Source of the DNA: Paulownia fortunei
Lineage: Eukaryota > Streptophyta > Magnoliopsida > Lamiales > Paulowniaceae
DNA: 64,000 bases
Assembly (NCBI GenBank): GCA_019321725.1
Contig: CM033109.1
Span: 10,509,993 to 10,573,992 of the forward strand
Reading direction: 5' to 3'
Part shown: piece by piece, positions 10,329 through 22,989 of the stretch
Layout of the letters: every line of letters starts with the position of its first letter
Position numbering within the stretch: position 1 is the first letter of the stretch
The notes under the pieces: generated by a model
The model's input: the letters and a program-made list of their open reading frames with translations, nothing else
What the model was told of the DNA's origin: nothing
Database searches by the model: none
Made by a program: the position numbers and the translations under genes

Positions 10329-13300
10329 GTATTCAGTTTAGGTCTAGATAAAAACTTTAAATAAAGCGCTTCTTGGAAGGCAACCCAAGCTCTTTTTTTC
10401 TTGCTTTGTGATGTTGTTATTCTTGTGTTGTTTCATATCATGATGATTGCTCCTTGATATTTTACTCATTTTAGCAGGTTAAAGGCTAAACACTACCCAT
10501 TTTCAGAAAAGTCCCCTTGTTTTACAATTCTTTCAATCATTAAAGACAATGCTTATATTAAGTTTGGAGGGAGTTCAAGAGTTTAGGGTTATTGCTTGTT
10601 GCTTGAAAATTTTACTAATAAACTATGTGCATACTTGAAAAAAAAAATATTAGAATTTGTACGTTTGTTTACGTGTTTAAACATCAAAATTTGATTTTAG
10701 TTACTTTATGAGGTCTTGTGAATCTTTATGCACTAAGTAGTTTGTTGAGTTACATTTAATTGTTTAGAGATATTTTATAAGGTCTAATTATTTCCTAAAT
10801 GATCCCACCAATCTCTAGAACTTGTTTGATCACTAGTCGAAGTGAAATCCTAGGTGGCATAACATTAGGGAAATGATTTAGGTAATTTTTGGACTGTTTG
10901 AGCCTTTGAAACCAACCTATACTTGAATTATTCCTTAGTATCCCCTCTTGAGCCTATTGAAACAATTCTTTAGATAACCTATACACATTATCGAGATTTT
11001 TTAAAAAAAATCCATTATTCTACCCTTTTTCATCTCATTTACACAAATATTTTTGAATGAATTGTTGTATTCAAAAACAAAAAAAAAGAAGAAGAAGAAG
11101 AAGCACAAATAAAAAGAAGAAAAGATTGAAAAATGATGAAAAAGAAGAGATTATGAATCGAGGTGTATGATTTGAACTCTCTAAAATAAATAAACCCCCA
11201 TTACATACATAAAAAAAAATAAGTTTGGGGGTAATCTAAGATCAAAAAGAAGAAAAATGGGATGTTCGATAAAGAAAAATGAAGGGACTGATGAAGAAGT
11301 CGGTGCTTATTCAAAAAGGTTTTAGCATGATTGTGTAAAATGGGCAATTTTTAGCTACAATTTTCCATATTTTCCCACCATTACTATAATAACCAAGCCT
11401 CACACTACTCACTTGGCTAATATGATTCATGTACTACATGCTACTTATATGCTAATTTGCATTAACATCTACATCACATCTTTTATAGCATTCTTAATCA
11501 TTACTTGATATTAGTGGTTGAGATCCTACAACCTAATTAAGCGATTCTATATTTAGATAAGATAAACAATAGATTGATCAATATAATGGATATTCATAGG
11601 TTGTATGTTATAATTTTAGAAGTGTTAAAGGTGTCACTAGTAAGCTTATATGAGTCGATTCAATTTGATCGAGGTGTTTTAAATGTATACACCTATAGAT
11701 TAACATACTTGGGATATCGAACATGATATAATGTAATTTAAGTATCATAATACAAGGTTCATATGTGCATGTGATTTTATAAAATGAAAACTAGACGATC
11801 ATTTAAGAATCGAATGTCGATCAGTTTGGAGATCAAATGAACGGTTAAGAAATTAAGGCATAATGTATTATCCGATCATATGGAGATTAAAGTAGGTTGT
11901 ACATAGATAAAAAAATAATGAGAAACACTATATTAGGGCTGTATAAGGTGTGAAAAATATCATATTTGAACCACAACTTGATACCTCAACCTTGCCACCT
12001 CAAGCTTCCACCTCAACCTTTCTTCATTTCTACCCTTGAGCCACGACCAAAAACTATTTTCTGAGATATTTCACTTCCAAAACCTTCATATTGAATGTTA
12101 GAAATTGCTCTCAAGTAATTCCAAGTAAATAAAAAAAGTGAAGGAAGCAAAGGGAAGTAAGGAGGAGCAAGTTGAATAAAAAATATGTGCATAGGTGAGC
12201 TTTAATTCATGTTTTGATTTAAGTTCTTGAGTTGTTTGAGGATTTATGATTTTTAAAACTTCTATTATTGATTATAATCATGTTAGGATGTTATTTGTGG
12301 TCTTTTAGTTCACAAAAGAAGGATTTTTAGTTGCAAAATCACAATGAAAATTACTAGGGACAGAAACTGTATACTTGTTGATTTTGATATTTTATGCTTT
12401 ATATATGTATAATAACTTGATTAAAACCTGTGTATTTCACTATATATGTGTTTATATACGAGTCTAGGTGATGTATGTAAGTTTAGAGAGGTTATAAATT
12501 GTAATATAGTGTAATAATTAAAGAGGTGCTCAAAACTATCTTCTTTGAAATTCAGATTCTGTCCTATGTGAATGGTGCTGGTTTTACATCAATAAATCCA
12601 TTTGTTTTGGTAGTAATTTGACTTGGTTGTCTCTTTATATGTGTTATCTAAGTATGGTGAAAATTTGGGAGTGATTGAATGTACTTAAGGGTGCCAAAAC
12701 CATTAATGTCATGAAGTGTGCAAAACTGTACAGTAGGAAAACAATCTATTTCAGTGAGTTGTGAAGAGAGCTGAACTTGGGAAGTTACATCCATGAGTTT
12801 TAGCAATTATATGAAATGGTTACATTTATATACATGTTATATAAATGTGGTAAAAATTTGGGAGTGATTAGATATACTTAGGGATGTCAAAATTATCATG
12901 CAACTAAATTGGACAACAAGAAAATATGAAAATGTGAATCTATCCCATTTGATAACTTAGCATATTTCAACCTAGACATATTGTTATTGAGTGTTAACAA
13001 GTAGGTACATGATATTAGAGTTATAATACTTCAATTATATGATGTTTACATGTATCTAAGATGAGAAATTAAGGTATTGGAGGGGCTAGATTAGGTTCTA
13101 GTTTGTAAAACCTAGATAGCTTGGTGTTTAAGGTCTTAGTATGATATTTTATGCTTTCAACTTGTTAAATTGGGAATTGTACTTGATGTTGGGTAATATT
13201 ACAGGCTATTTTACATCTAAGATTGGAGGGAAACAATAAACAAATCTAGACTTCAGTGAGTTGTGAAGAGAGCTGAACTTGGGAAGCTATATCCATGAGT

Positions 13301-15310
13301 TTTAGCAATTATATGATATGGTTACATTTATATACATGTTATATAAATATGGTAAAAATTTGGGAGTGATTAGATATACTTAGGGATGTCAAAATTATCA
13401 TTCAACTAAATTGGATAACAAGAAAATATGAAAATATGAATCTGTCCCATTTGATAACTTAGCATATTTCAATCTAGACATGTTGTTATTGAGTGTTAAC
13501 AAGTAGGTACATGATATTACAGTTATAATACTTCAATTATATGATATTTACATGTATCTAAGATGAGAAATTAAGGTATTGGAGGGACTAGATTAGGTTC
13601 TAGTTTGTAAAACCTAGATAGCTTGGTGTTTAAGGTCTTAGTATGATATTTTATGCTTTCAACTTGTCAAATTGGGAATTGTGCTTGATGTTGGGTAATA
13701 TTACAGGCTATTTTACATCTAAGATTGGAGGAAAACAATAAACAAATCTAGACTAAGCCACCAACCAAATGAAAGATAAGTAAAGATCCATTTGCAACTA
13801 CAATGCAAGAACATAGTATGTCTTGAAGCATGTATACCTAATGTGTTAATGATATTAAATTTGATTGAGAGTCTTATGATTCTTGAAACATGTTGAGAGC
13901 AAGATGACTTGCATTTCATATTGAACATGTCTTTCATCAGCATTTACATGTGCATGCATGGTATATGAGTATAGTGGATGTTCTTGCATGTACGATATGA
14001 TTTGAGACATAGTTTTTAGAAAGAAAATATTTTGGTTAGCCACTACTAATGTACCGAGGCATGCGAGGCGTGCTTATATGATATTTTGGGGCACCATTAG
14101 TGTTACTTCTCAGAGGATCACAAGGGTTGATAAGGGGTGTGCCTCTGGTGGTCATGAGAAGGTGAACCACTTGACTGTGCCATTATTGACTCCGCCAGTG
14201 GGAAGACTTTTGGAGGATCACAGAGGAAGACAGGGAGTGGACCTCTGGTGATTTCAGGAGATGGCCCTTGGATTGAGTCAATTTATTTATGGCTATGTGA
14301 TTATTGAGGTTATTCAGAGCTCTATCCGGTGCATAGTAGGTAGGCCAAGGACCCAATAAATTAAGTGATTTTTATAAAAACTCTTTGATTTATGAGTACT
14401 TAATTTGATACATTTATAGCATCATATCTTAGAGTTGAGTTGCATGAGATTTTAAACCATACTCTTATTATGCATGATTTTTACTTATTGAGCGTTAGCT
14501 TATATAGTTCATGTATTGTAGGTGATCATGGTGAAACTTGAGATCTCTGGTTTACTAGCTGGCAATAGAGCTCCTATAGGCTTTCAAAGATTAATGTACT
14601 TGGATGCCGACCTGTTGGGCTATTTTGTGGGCTGTGTTTTTAATTTTACAGTTATTGTATTATATTAGTGACTTTATCCTGTATATCACTTTCAAAACTC
14701 GTTTGTGATAGTGAGTTTGGATTTGTGATAGTTTTGATAAACTTGGTTAATGTTTAATAACTACATATATATATACAGTATGACATAATATGAAAGCACT
14801 TTACTTTTATCAATGTTTTGTTGAACTGAGTAGAAAAAAAAAGTTATACACGTGCATATATGCACAAATTGTGTTGTATAGGTTGTTTATATATATATAT
14901 TATACATATTATTGGGAGGTTGTGACAATTACCCAAGCCTCACAATACAAGTTTTGAAAGTTCTTTTGATCTTTGATGTTATGATCTACCTACATTAGTA
15001 AAGACTAGTATGAAAAATAAGCCTATGGAGTTTGGTATGCACTTCAAAAGTGGATCAAATATGAATAATTGACTTTATAAACTTATCCGGATGATAAATG
15101 AAAATTGATAAACTACTACTTTCACACACACACAAGACCATGAAGTTAAGAGAAACCAATATGCATGTTAACATATAAACTTGGTATATTTTTTCTAATA
15201 TTTTGAGATGAGAGCTTAGAAGAATTTTTCTTGACTTTGGTAACCTGATTCATAAGGAGATTCTTTGTTTGATGCTTGAGGACAAGCAAATTTTCAAGTT
15301 TTGGGGTATT
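10329..15310 (+). other. Long non-coding tail of the Athila element, with internal duplications
   Basis: No convincing protein is encoded on either strand over 5 kb. Visible content: a GAA/AAG-rich tract (11085-11130), two TTTGGGGG-type purine tracts (11222-11232 and 15298-15309, the latter adjoining the 3' LTR and probably the polypurine primer), a 502-bp tandem duplication (12752-13754), TA-rich microsatellites (14763-14775 and 14888-14905), an (AC)n tract near 15123, and an 11-bp direct repeat (11394-11404 and 14934-14944) that may bound a nested insertion. The lineage often has an env-like ORF here; none is recognised. Confidence 0.6.
12752..13754 (+). repeat. 502-bp tandem duplication
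   Basis: The segment beginning CAGTGAGTTGTGAAGAGAGC at 12752 recurs at 13254 and both copies end near AAACAAATCTAGACT. They are nearly identical with scattered single-base differences. It is non-coding. The period is far shorter than the LTR length, so this is a local duplication, not LTR structure. Confidence 0.92.
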
Positions 15311-16913
15311 TGATAAGTTAGTTTTATACCAACAATTCATATACCTTTTGATTAATATTTGGTTTGTTTTCAAGTATTTGTGTTACTTTTTATGCATTTA
15401 GTGTGAAACTTTGTAGGTAATAACAATAAAACAAGAAAATGAAAAGAAATCAAACACTTAGTTGAAATGTTAAAGAATTCGAGTTGTGGCGCCACTGATG
15501 ACAGTTTTTGTATTTCAAACATAACTCTTAGCCAAAATTTCATATCAACTTTATTCTTAATCCATTGGAAATCCAAGAGATATATCTACAACTTTTATAT
15601 TTACCACAAAATCCAATTTTATCGATATTAATGTGAGAAATCGAGTTTAAGAGTCAGTACTGGGCTGAAATTTTCTAGAATGACACATCTTGGTATTTCC
15701 AGAATAACTCTCTCCATAGAAGACATATTTAGTTGAATCAAGTTCCAATGGAAAACACATTGAGCTACAATTCTTATGAAGACACCAAAGCTATTTTGAC
15801 CTCTAAAGTGGGTAAAAATCAGTCGAACGGGGCTACAAGCATTGCAGAAACTAATTTTGGACAGCAAGTGCACACTGTACACACTATTTTGGATAGACAA
15901 GGCAGCGCCTAGGTGCTAACGGGCAGACAAGTAAGGTCAAAATGGGCATTTTGCCCTTTTTAGGGCAATTCCCATCTATTTTGAGGGATTTCAAAAGCCT
16001 CCAAATCAGTTTTTGAGAAAGAGAATAGAGAGGAGAAGCCAAGAAGCAAATGAAAACAAGAAGACTTGGAGAGAAGAAGGCCATTCTTAGAGACAAGCCA
16101 TACTTGGAGACAAGGAGAGCTTCAACCATTACTTCTATTTCACAAATTGGTGAACAATTTCTATGTTCTTTTTTATGTATTTCTTGAAGTTATATTCATA
16201 CATGAGAAACTATTTTTTTCTTTCTAGAGGATGATGTAACTTTATTTGAACCTATATTTTGAATTCCAAATAATATTAGTTCAAGTTATTCATCTTGTTT
16301 GCATTATCTTGTTTAGTATTTCATCTTGATTAATTGGCCACTAATTGAGATTGTTTGACGTATGAGATTCGACACTCGAGAGAAGAAAGATTATACATGA
16401 TCATAGGGATAACACAACCTAGAAATCATAAAGTTAAGAAGCTTTTGAAAGTTTTGAAGTTTTGAAGAAGAATTCAATAAACTTTTATAGAGTTTTACTC
16501 TTAAATTTTTATAGAGATGTCGAAATTCATGTTAGAACTTATAGTCAATTCGGCACTCGAGAGAGAGAATTGATGAGCTTAGAAATTCTTAACTTACATG
16601 TGTTGTTAATTTGAATTGGTATATTTTGGAAGGAAGAACATAGGTGATAATTAGGTGAGTCATTTCTCTAGAATTTCTTACTCATAAGGTGTTTGTTGAA
16701 TTACTTCTAAAAACTCCATTCTTGTCATGCACTTTTATCTTCCTTTACTTTATTTACCAATCATCACTCGATTTTCTAGATAAAATTAGAATTATTTGAA
16801 CTACGGTACTTAATGTAATTTTTTATTATAATCTTTATGGATACAATACTCAACTCATCATTATATTAAAACTTGACATCGTACACTTGTAGTTTGCATA
16901 ATTTTCAAGAATT
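15311..16913 (+). repeat. 3' LTR of the Athila-lineage element
   Basis: It starts TGATAAGTTAG after a TTTTGGGG-containing tract and is collinear with the 5' LTR. It lost about 60 bp of the CCTAGG repeat region relative to the 5' copy (compare 15868-15920 with 4830-4945). The right edge abuts the duplication AGAAC and then the copia A protease codons. Confidence 0.92.
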
Positions 16914-17952
16914 AGAACACATGTCGGGTAGCACCAGTGTCAGTCCACAATTCCTTTGGGTATGAACCCACCAGATTCAACTCAGAGATCACTGTAAGGA
17001 GGTTCATTTTAGAAACCTCTTCTGAGATGTCCTTAACGATGTTTGCCTCTTTGTTCCTCTTTGGCTTTCTGCACTCTGAGGTCTTATGACCTACTATGTC
17101 ATAGTTGTAGCATTTTCTAGAAAACTTCTTCTTAGAAATACCCCCTTTTGGTCCCAACTTGGCCCCTTTGCTAAACAACCTAAACTTTTTCTTGTTGTTC
17201 ATCGAGCTTTGACCATGCTCAACAACTTTAGCTTTAGCCACCATTGGATTGAATAGTTTCTTCTTAAAACCTCTGTTGTCTTCTTCAATTTGAATTCTAA
17301 CAACAAGTTACTCAATGTTCATTTTCTTTTTCTTGTACTTTAAGTAATTCTTGAAATCTTTATGGGTCAGTGGCATCTTTCAATGATTGCTGCCACTTGG
17401 AATATTTCACTCAAGACCATCCCCTCGGCATGAATCTCATGCAAGATCACTTAAGAGTTCTTGTACTTGACTGATCATTATTTTAGAATCCACCATTTTA
17501 TAATCTAAGAAATGGCCAACAACAAACGTTTTAGCCCTCACATCCTCGGTCTTATATTTTTAGTCCAAAGACTCCCATAACTCCTTAGTTGTTTTCATTG
17601 AGCTATACACGTTATATAGTGAATCTGCCAAGCTATTCATGATATAATTTTGGCAAAGAAAATCTAAAAGTTTCCATGCATTAACAACACTAACAACTTG
17701 AATGTCTCTCTTACTTTCTTTGAGTTTGGGAGCATCCTCAGTCAAGAACCTCACAAGGTTTAATGTGGTAAGGTAGAAAAGTATCTTCTGCTGCCACCTT
17801 TTGAAATTCAAGCCATTGAATTTCACTGGTTTCTTCCCATGATTAACTGAAATAGTCATAGTCAGGCTAGCTACTTGAGTCAAAGCCTGAGGTACAATAG
17901 AACTTGGCACAACTTCAGTAGCCTCAACTCCATTAATTAGATCAGTATCCAT
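16914..17952 (-). pseudogene. copia A gag and protease start, degraded
   Basis: Minus strand. The likely start is the ATG of MDTDLINGVE at 17952. The first 130 codons show a copia capsid: KFNGLNFKRWQQKILFYL and SMKTTKELWESLD. After a broken stretch (17250-17560) a second open piece carries a basic region and a CCHC knuckle in which the second cysteine is now tyrosine (CYNYDIVGHKTSEC). It ends in the protease active site DTGA (16930-16941), where the Athila insertion cuts in. Gag packages element RNA; this copy could not form particles. Confidence 0.87.
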
Positions 17953-18033
17953 TTCTGAAACACATAAAAATTTTAATACTTTCAAACAGTTTAGTCACTA
18001 GAAAAACCTGTTTTATCGAATCTGTTTTAAGAT

Positions 18034-18794
18034 TATTATAGAGATATATAAAATATACTGCAATTATTAAATTGCAAAACAAAAGTAGAAGTAAGAATAA
18101 TAAACTGATTTAGAAAGTTTCTTTGAGCCTCTGACTTTAAAGAAAAAATAGCAAACTGAGGCTTGTGTAGACATAGTTTTCTTAAAATAAATTTGCCCCC
18201 TCACCACATATGCTTGAGGAACTTTGAGCGACTGTCTCTCAGGATACAACGGTGAAACTAGTAGCAAACTTAGCACAAAGCAGCTACTTTCTAGCGAATT
18301 GAGCAAATATGTCTGAACTATCTCACCAAAGGATTTAGGATTAAGAAAAAATAGAAGAGAATACAAAATGTTGAATTGTGTGTTGTTGTTGTTGTATGAG
18401 GAGGAAAAACTCTTCTTATATAGTGAAATGTAGGGGTAAAATGAAAAAATTTCATTCAATTCGAAGTGAATGTTACCAAACATTTCTGAACGTTGCCAAA
18501 CATTACTAATAGTAACATATTTAATGTAAATGTTATGGATCAGTTACACATTTATTATGATCGAACGTTACTAAACATTAATGAACATTTCTGAATGTTA
18601 TTGAACATTATCGATAGTTGCACATTTAATGTGAATGTTACTAATAGTTACACATTTAATATATCTGTTTCTATCCGTTACACATTCAAAAGTGTTAGTC
18701 ACCCATGATGTGCAATTGAGCAATAATTTCTCATTCACCCGTGCACTATTTTTCTCATTCACATTTGAGCAATAAAAAATCCATGTTTCCAACA
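18034..18794 (-). repeat. 5' LTR of copia A
   Basis: It matches 48-792. On minus it starts TGTTGG at 18794 and a TATATAAG lies at 18415-18422, a plausible promoter TATA box for the element transcript. The expected initiator-Met primer site next to 18034 is too degraded to recognise with confidence. The flanking TCTTA at 18795-18799 is the target duplication. Confidence 0.9.
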
Positions 18795-18799
18795 TCTTA

Positions 18800-21496
18800 T
18801 TCATCTATGTAAACATGCTTTAATCCTATTACCTCTAGAGAGTTGGATTTTGAATCTAATTTCTAATAGGTCTTGATCTCCGTCAAGCCCACATTTGATA
18901 GACCTGGGCTGCCTCATTAAGTAATTAAGTCTAATTTAATTAAATTAATTCATCCTATGAATTCATTAGATTAAATATTTCAACTGGGATTCCTAATCCA
19001 ACTAGGTTTAATTTATTTATTTCATTAATTAATTAATTTAATTCAATATTTGAATTAATTTAAGCCTCATTAATAAATCACATTAAATCCAACACTTGGA
19101 TTAATTCCTAGGAAAGAAATTAATTTGTTCAAGTTTGTAAGTGACCCCTTAGGTTCATCAAAAAAACTAATATTAAACTCACAACTTTTATGATTTAATT
19201 GAATAACTAATTATTTTAATTAGTTAATTAATTCTAAGCTCCTTATAAATCATGGGTAGCGTCTAGCAATACGCCATAAAAACTTAGATATAGATAAAAG
19301 AGGGAACGTTTCTAATTACAAATATCGTGCAAGTATGGTCTTTTGTCTTCTAATCTCCTGATTGAGACTAAGGCATATATTAACAATCAAAATTATATTA
19401 GCTCAATGTTTATGTATCCATTCTAAATAACTCGAATCAATGATGATATTAGAATTTTTTTTTCTTAATTTTCTTCTAACCATGGCCAAAAATTTCCAGA
19501 ATCAAGTATTGTGAAAAACATAGAACATTCTTGTAGACATCTAGATAGGTGATGTATCATTTGTTAGCTATTCAATAATGTCCGTACATGAAGATATTAC
19601 ACGTAAAAAAATCTCATTGTTTATAATAGTTCCTCAAAAGTTTAAGAACTAATTCATACACTATCATAACAAAAAAAAATTGATCACTCGATATTTTCAA
19701 ATGGGAATTTTTGGATTGGGTTAATATGTGTATTTATTCCCTAACAAGCACCTATATAAATACAATAATATCACAACACTGATGCCCGTGGAACAATGCA
19801 TCCTCCTTACGAACTACACAGTATGTGCAAGTCTTATTGGATTTATTGATGTCCCGTCTTAATGATTATCCACTTGAAATGTTTAAAAATCAAATCCTTA
19901 AAGGAATATTCTGAGATTGTCATCCTATGTGCAACCCTTGTAGCTATATATGAATTAGAGACTTAATCTAAATAATTTATGTACAAATAAAGATGAAAAA
20001 TTGTCATTTTATTGATATTAATTGAATATGAATATTTTTATAAGAGTACAAAGATGACCGATGTAATTGGCTTGTCGGGACACTAACAGGGGTGCATGTG
20101 GCTTGTGGTGCTGGCTTGTGGTGGATGGGTGGTGGGGGTGATTGGAAAAAGGAAGAAGAAGAAGAAGAAAGAAAAAGAAAAGAAAAATGGAGAAGAAAAA
20201 AATTATAGAAAGAGAAAATAAAAATTCAAAATCAAGGGAGAAGAAAGAAAAAAGTAAAAAAAAAAAGATATAGTTTAATTTTATTCTTAGAAATGGAGAA
20301 AAAATTTTATAATTGAAAATTTAACTTACTCGAAGAATTAAAAATAATAATAGAGCTAATATGTAGTTTTTTTGTTTTTTTACCAATGGAGAAAAGCTTT
20401 ATAGTTATCAAAATTATTTATAGGAATAGATTAAAAAATTGAAGATATAATATATAATTGCTTCCAATTTTTACAAATGAACAATAATTTTATAGTTAAA
20501 AATGTTAATTATTGAAGTAAATTTGAGAATAGATGTTGTAGTATATAGTTGTTCTCAATTTTTGTATTAATTGAGAATTTTTTTTATATTTAAAATAGAA
20601 CTTGTTGAAGCAAATTTAAAAATAGAAGACATAATATATTGTTATTTTCGATTTAAATAAGTGAATAAATATATCTAAATATAACTTTTGAATTATATTT
20701 AAAAATAAATAATTTAGTATATAATTATTTTTAATTTTTATAAGTTAATACTTTAATATTTAATATTATAATTGAAAACTAATTGAAAATAAAAAAAGGT
20801 TTTAGTAAACAAATGGGTCAAAAACTTTTGTAACTAAAACTAATATTTATCTAAAAGCAATTTTAGAGATCATGTAGATTTATTTTTAATTTAAAATATA
20901 GGTTTTTTTGTGAAATTTTCATATTATATTATATTTTTAATTCCTAATGCTATATATATATATATCAAGTGAAGGGGTATATTAGTCAATTTAGGCAAAA
21001 TATTATGTCAAAAGATGCCATCACACAATGAGCTTCATATTTTTTGCGTGTGTATGACCCCCTTCGTAAAGTGTTGACGAAATGAGGGATTTATTCAAAT
21101 TTTTAAATAAAATTTTAAACTATTTTTTAAAACAAGAGAGTTTTTTTGCATTTTCACAGAAATATAAAGAGGTTTTATACATTTTACCCAATATTTTATT
21201 CAGTCAAATGAATTGGGAAAGCTAGTTTGAATGCATCTTCAATTCCCATTCTTTGCTTTGCTGATGATTGTTTTCTTTTTCCAAAAGATAATGAGAATTC
21301 TGAGATGTATTTGAAAACATTTTGATGAATTTGCAAGGGCAGCAGGCCAAACTATATGTTGACAGAAATAAAAAAAATTTCTCTTCAAGAATACTTCTAC
21401 TGTATTTCAATAACTAAACACTCAGGACAAACTCAATTGTCCTTATGGAAAAAAGAATGAAAATGTTTTTGATAACCTTTCTCATATTCAAAAAAG
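18800..21496. other. Non-coding AT-rich repeat debris between two copia elements
   Basis: No protein is supported on either strand. 18800-19900 contains ATTAATTTAATT-rich sequence and a stretch around GGGTAGCGTCTAGCAATACG that looks like the untranslated 3' part of an older copia element into which copia A jumped; its continuation would be window bases 1-42. 20150-20275 is a purine tract of GAA/AAAG type. 20280-21000 is very AT-rich with a (TA)n run at 20950-20962. I recognise nothing in 21000-21496. Confidence 0.45.
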
Positions 21497-21501
21497 GATT
21501 A

Positions 21502-22590
21502 TGATAGAATTTGTTGTCATTGTTATTTAACAAGTTAACCAATTTATTAAATTCGTTATGTTTCAATTAATGTTATATTACAGAGTAGAATATGAAACGA
21601 AGTGCACATCAGAAAAATAAGAATTTACAATAATTTAATGAGGTTCATATATAAATATCCTATTTATTGAGGCCAGGCCCATAGAGAAAACAATTTAATA
21701 TTAGTAAAGGTTTTACTCAATATAATATTGAGTTACAAGACAAAAAGACTTCCTCCTGTTTTGATGTCGTTCTTGAATTGTTCTAATGGTGGACTTGTTT
21801 GAAATATCCCCTCAATTTTGGATCCACCTCATTGAACTCCCTTCTGTGTTGACCGTCATCAAATAATGGAATGTTCTCTCTCGAGAACTCACATCCTTTT
21901 CCCAAATGATGTTCAATATGATGTTCCAATTTCGTTTGGAACACACATGAATATCCAAGTAGCTTGAATTGTAGAACTTTGATCATTGATTGATGAGCAA
22001 TGGAGAAGAAATTTGCAACCCTCTTTTGCTTGATATTTTCTCTCAAAAACCGCTACTAAACTAATGAAAGATTGTGTATAAATACACAACTCTAATTAGG
22101 TAGATTCCTAATTTAATTACATAGAAAGTTTCCTAGTTTAAGTCAAAGACTTCCCTAACGCAATTTTTCTATGTTTTCAACTAAAAATATGGAATCCAAT
22201 ACAACTCAATTCCAACAATAACTCACAAGAATCGGATGTTCAATCTTTGGTAGGATATTTGTCTTGTATATGAAAACATCCATAAAGCTTGATTCTTGAA
22301 AAATCTTCTAATAGCAAGATCAAATCTTTCGTCCTATTAAACATGGATTTATTTGGAGATATCTTAAGGATTTATTTTTATAAATTCATCAAGCTTATTT
22401 TTAGTAAATCCATCCAATATGGTAAATAGAGTGTGATTCTTTCAAAGAAATAAATATTCAAGAGTTAGTCTTGTATTAAAACTCATATTAAAATCATAAA
22501 AAACTCAACTTACCTATATTTAGAGGAACCAATAAAAATCAATTTGTGTTTTACACAAATAATGCCAAGAAATAAGTCACGGACTTAACA
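21502..22590 (-). repeat. 3' LTR of copia B (longer copy)
   Basis: On minus it starts TGTTAAGTCC at 22590. It aligns to the 5' LTR at both ends but has about 570 bp (roughly 21655-22222) absent from that copy. This extra part includes TATTTATA on the minus strand at 22077-22084, the best TATA candidate. A GGAGGAGGAGAT polypurine tract (22591-22602) adjoins it on the internal side. Confidence 0.9.
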
Positions 22591-22602
22591 ATCTCCTCCT
22601 CC
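22591..22602 (-). promoter_or_regulatory. Polypurine tract of copia B
   Basis: GGAGGAGGAGAT on the minus strand, immediately before the 3' LTR. This is the RNase H-resistant primer for plus-strand DNA synthesis and a landmark of LTR retrotransposons. Confidence 0.85.
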
Positions 22603-22989
22603 AGAATTTTTATTAAAACCAAACTTGCTTGCTTTAATCTGTCAAAACATGTTCAAAATGTATGTTCCGACATAAAATTTAACATCAATTCCAAACCTAT
22701 ATAAAATTTGAGCACATAAATTTGAACATCAAATAGAACATGCTTAGCAAAACATGACCTGCACTGCACTACAAGTAAAATATTCCAATTTGCAAAAGCA
22801 GAAAATATTAACATCATTACAGGCCAAATAAAAATAATTAAAAATCAAAACATAACAAAACAAACAAAATCAAATTGTTTAAGTATCAACCACCAAAAAT
22901 GTACACAAAATGAACTTCCAAATGAACTCCATACTTTGCAAAGCAACTCCCCCTCAAACATTTACTCATCTCGGCTATGAAATAAAGTG

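Larger units (their letters stand above)
4272..16913 (+). mobile_element. Athila-lineage Ty3/gypsy LTR retrotransposon inserted in copia A
   Basis: Two LTRs of about 1.6 kb begin TGATAAGTTAG at 4272 and 15311. The 5-bp duplication AGAAC flanks the element (4267-4271 and 16914-16918). The 5' LTR is followed by a tRNA-Asp primer binding site, then gag, protease, RT and integrase in gypsy order, then about 5 kb without coding sequence before the 3' LTR. Long LTRs, the tRNA-Asp primer site and a long tail after pol fit the Athila lineage. RNase H and most of the integrase are deleted near 9640, so the copy is defective. The last LTR bases are diverged, so the end is uncertain by two or three bases. 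Confidence 0.93.
48..18794 (-). mobile_element. Ty1/copia LTR retrotransposon A, interrupted by a gypsy element
   Basis: A complete but inactive copia element on the minus strand, bounded by two LTRs of about 0.75 kb whose outer ends read TGTTGG on the minus strand. The 5-bp duplication TCTTA lies just outside both ends (43-47 and 18795-18799), which fixes the boundaries. On the minus strand the order is 5' LTR, gag, protease, integrase, reverse transcriptase, RNase H, 3' LTR, the defining copia order. A 12.6 kb Athila-lineage element sits in the protease. Removing that insert and one AGAAC copy restores the protease reading frame across the junction. Without the insert the element would be about 6.1 kb. 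Confidence 0.93.

Noticed and set aside
11632..14926. Solo LTR with TGTCAC start and GTGACA end
   Set aside because: The inverted ends fit a gypsy LTR but the flanking five bases do not form a target duplication, so the boundaries are not supported.
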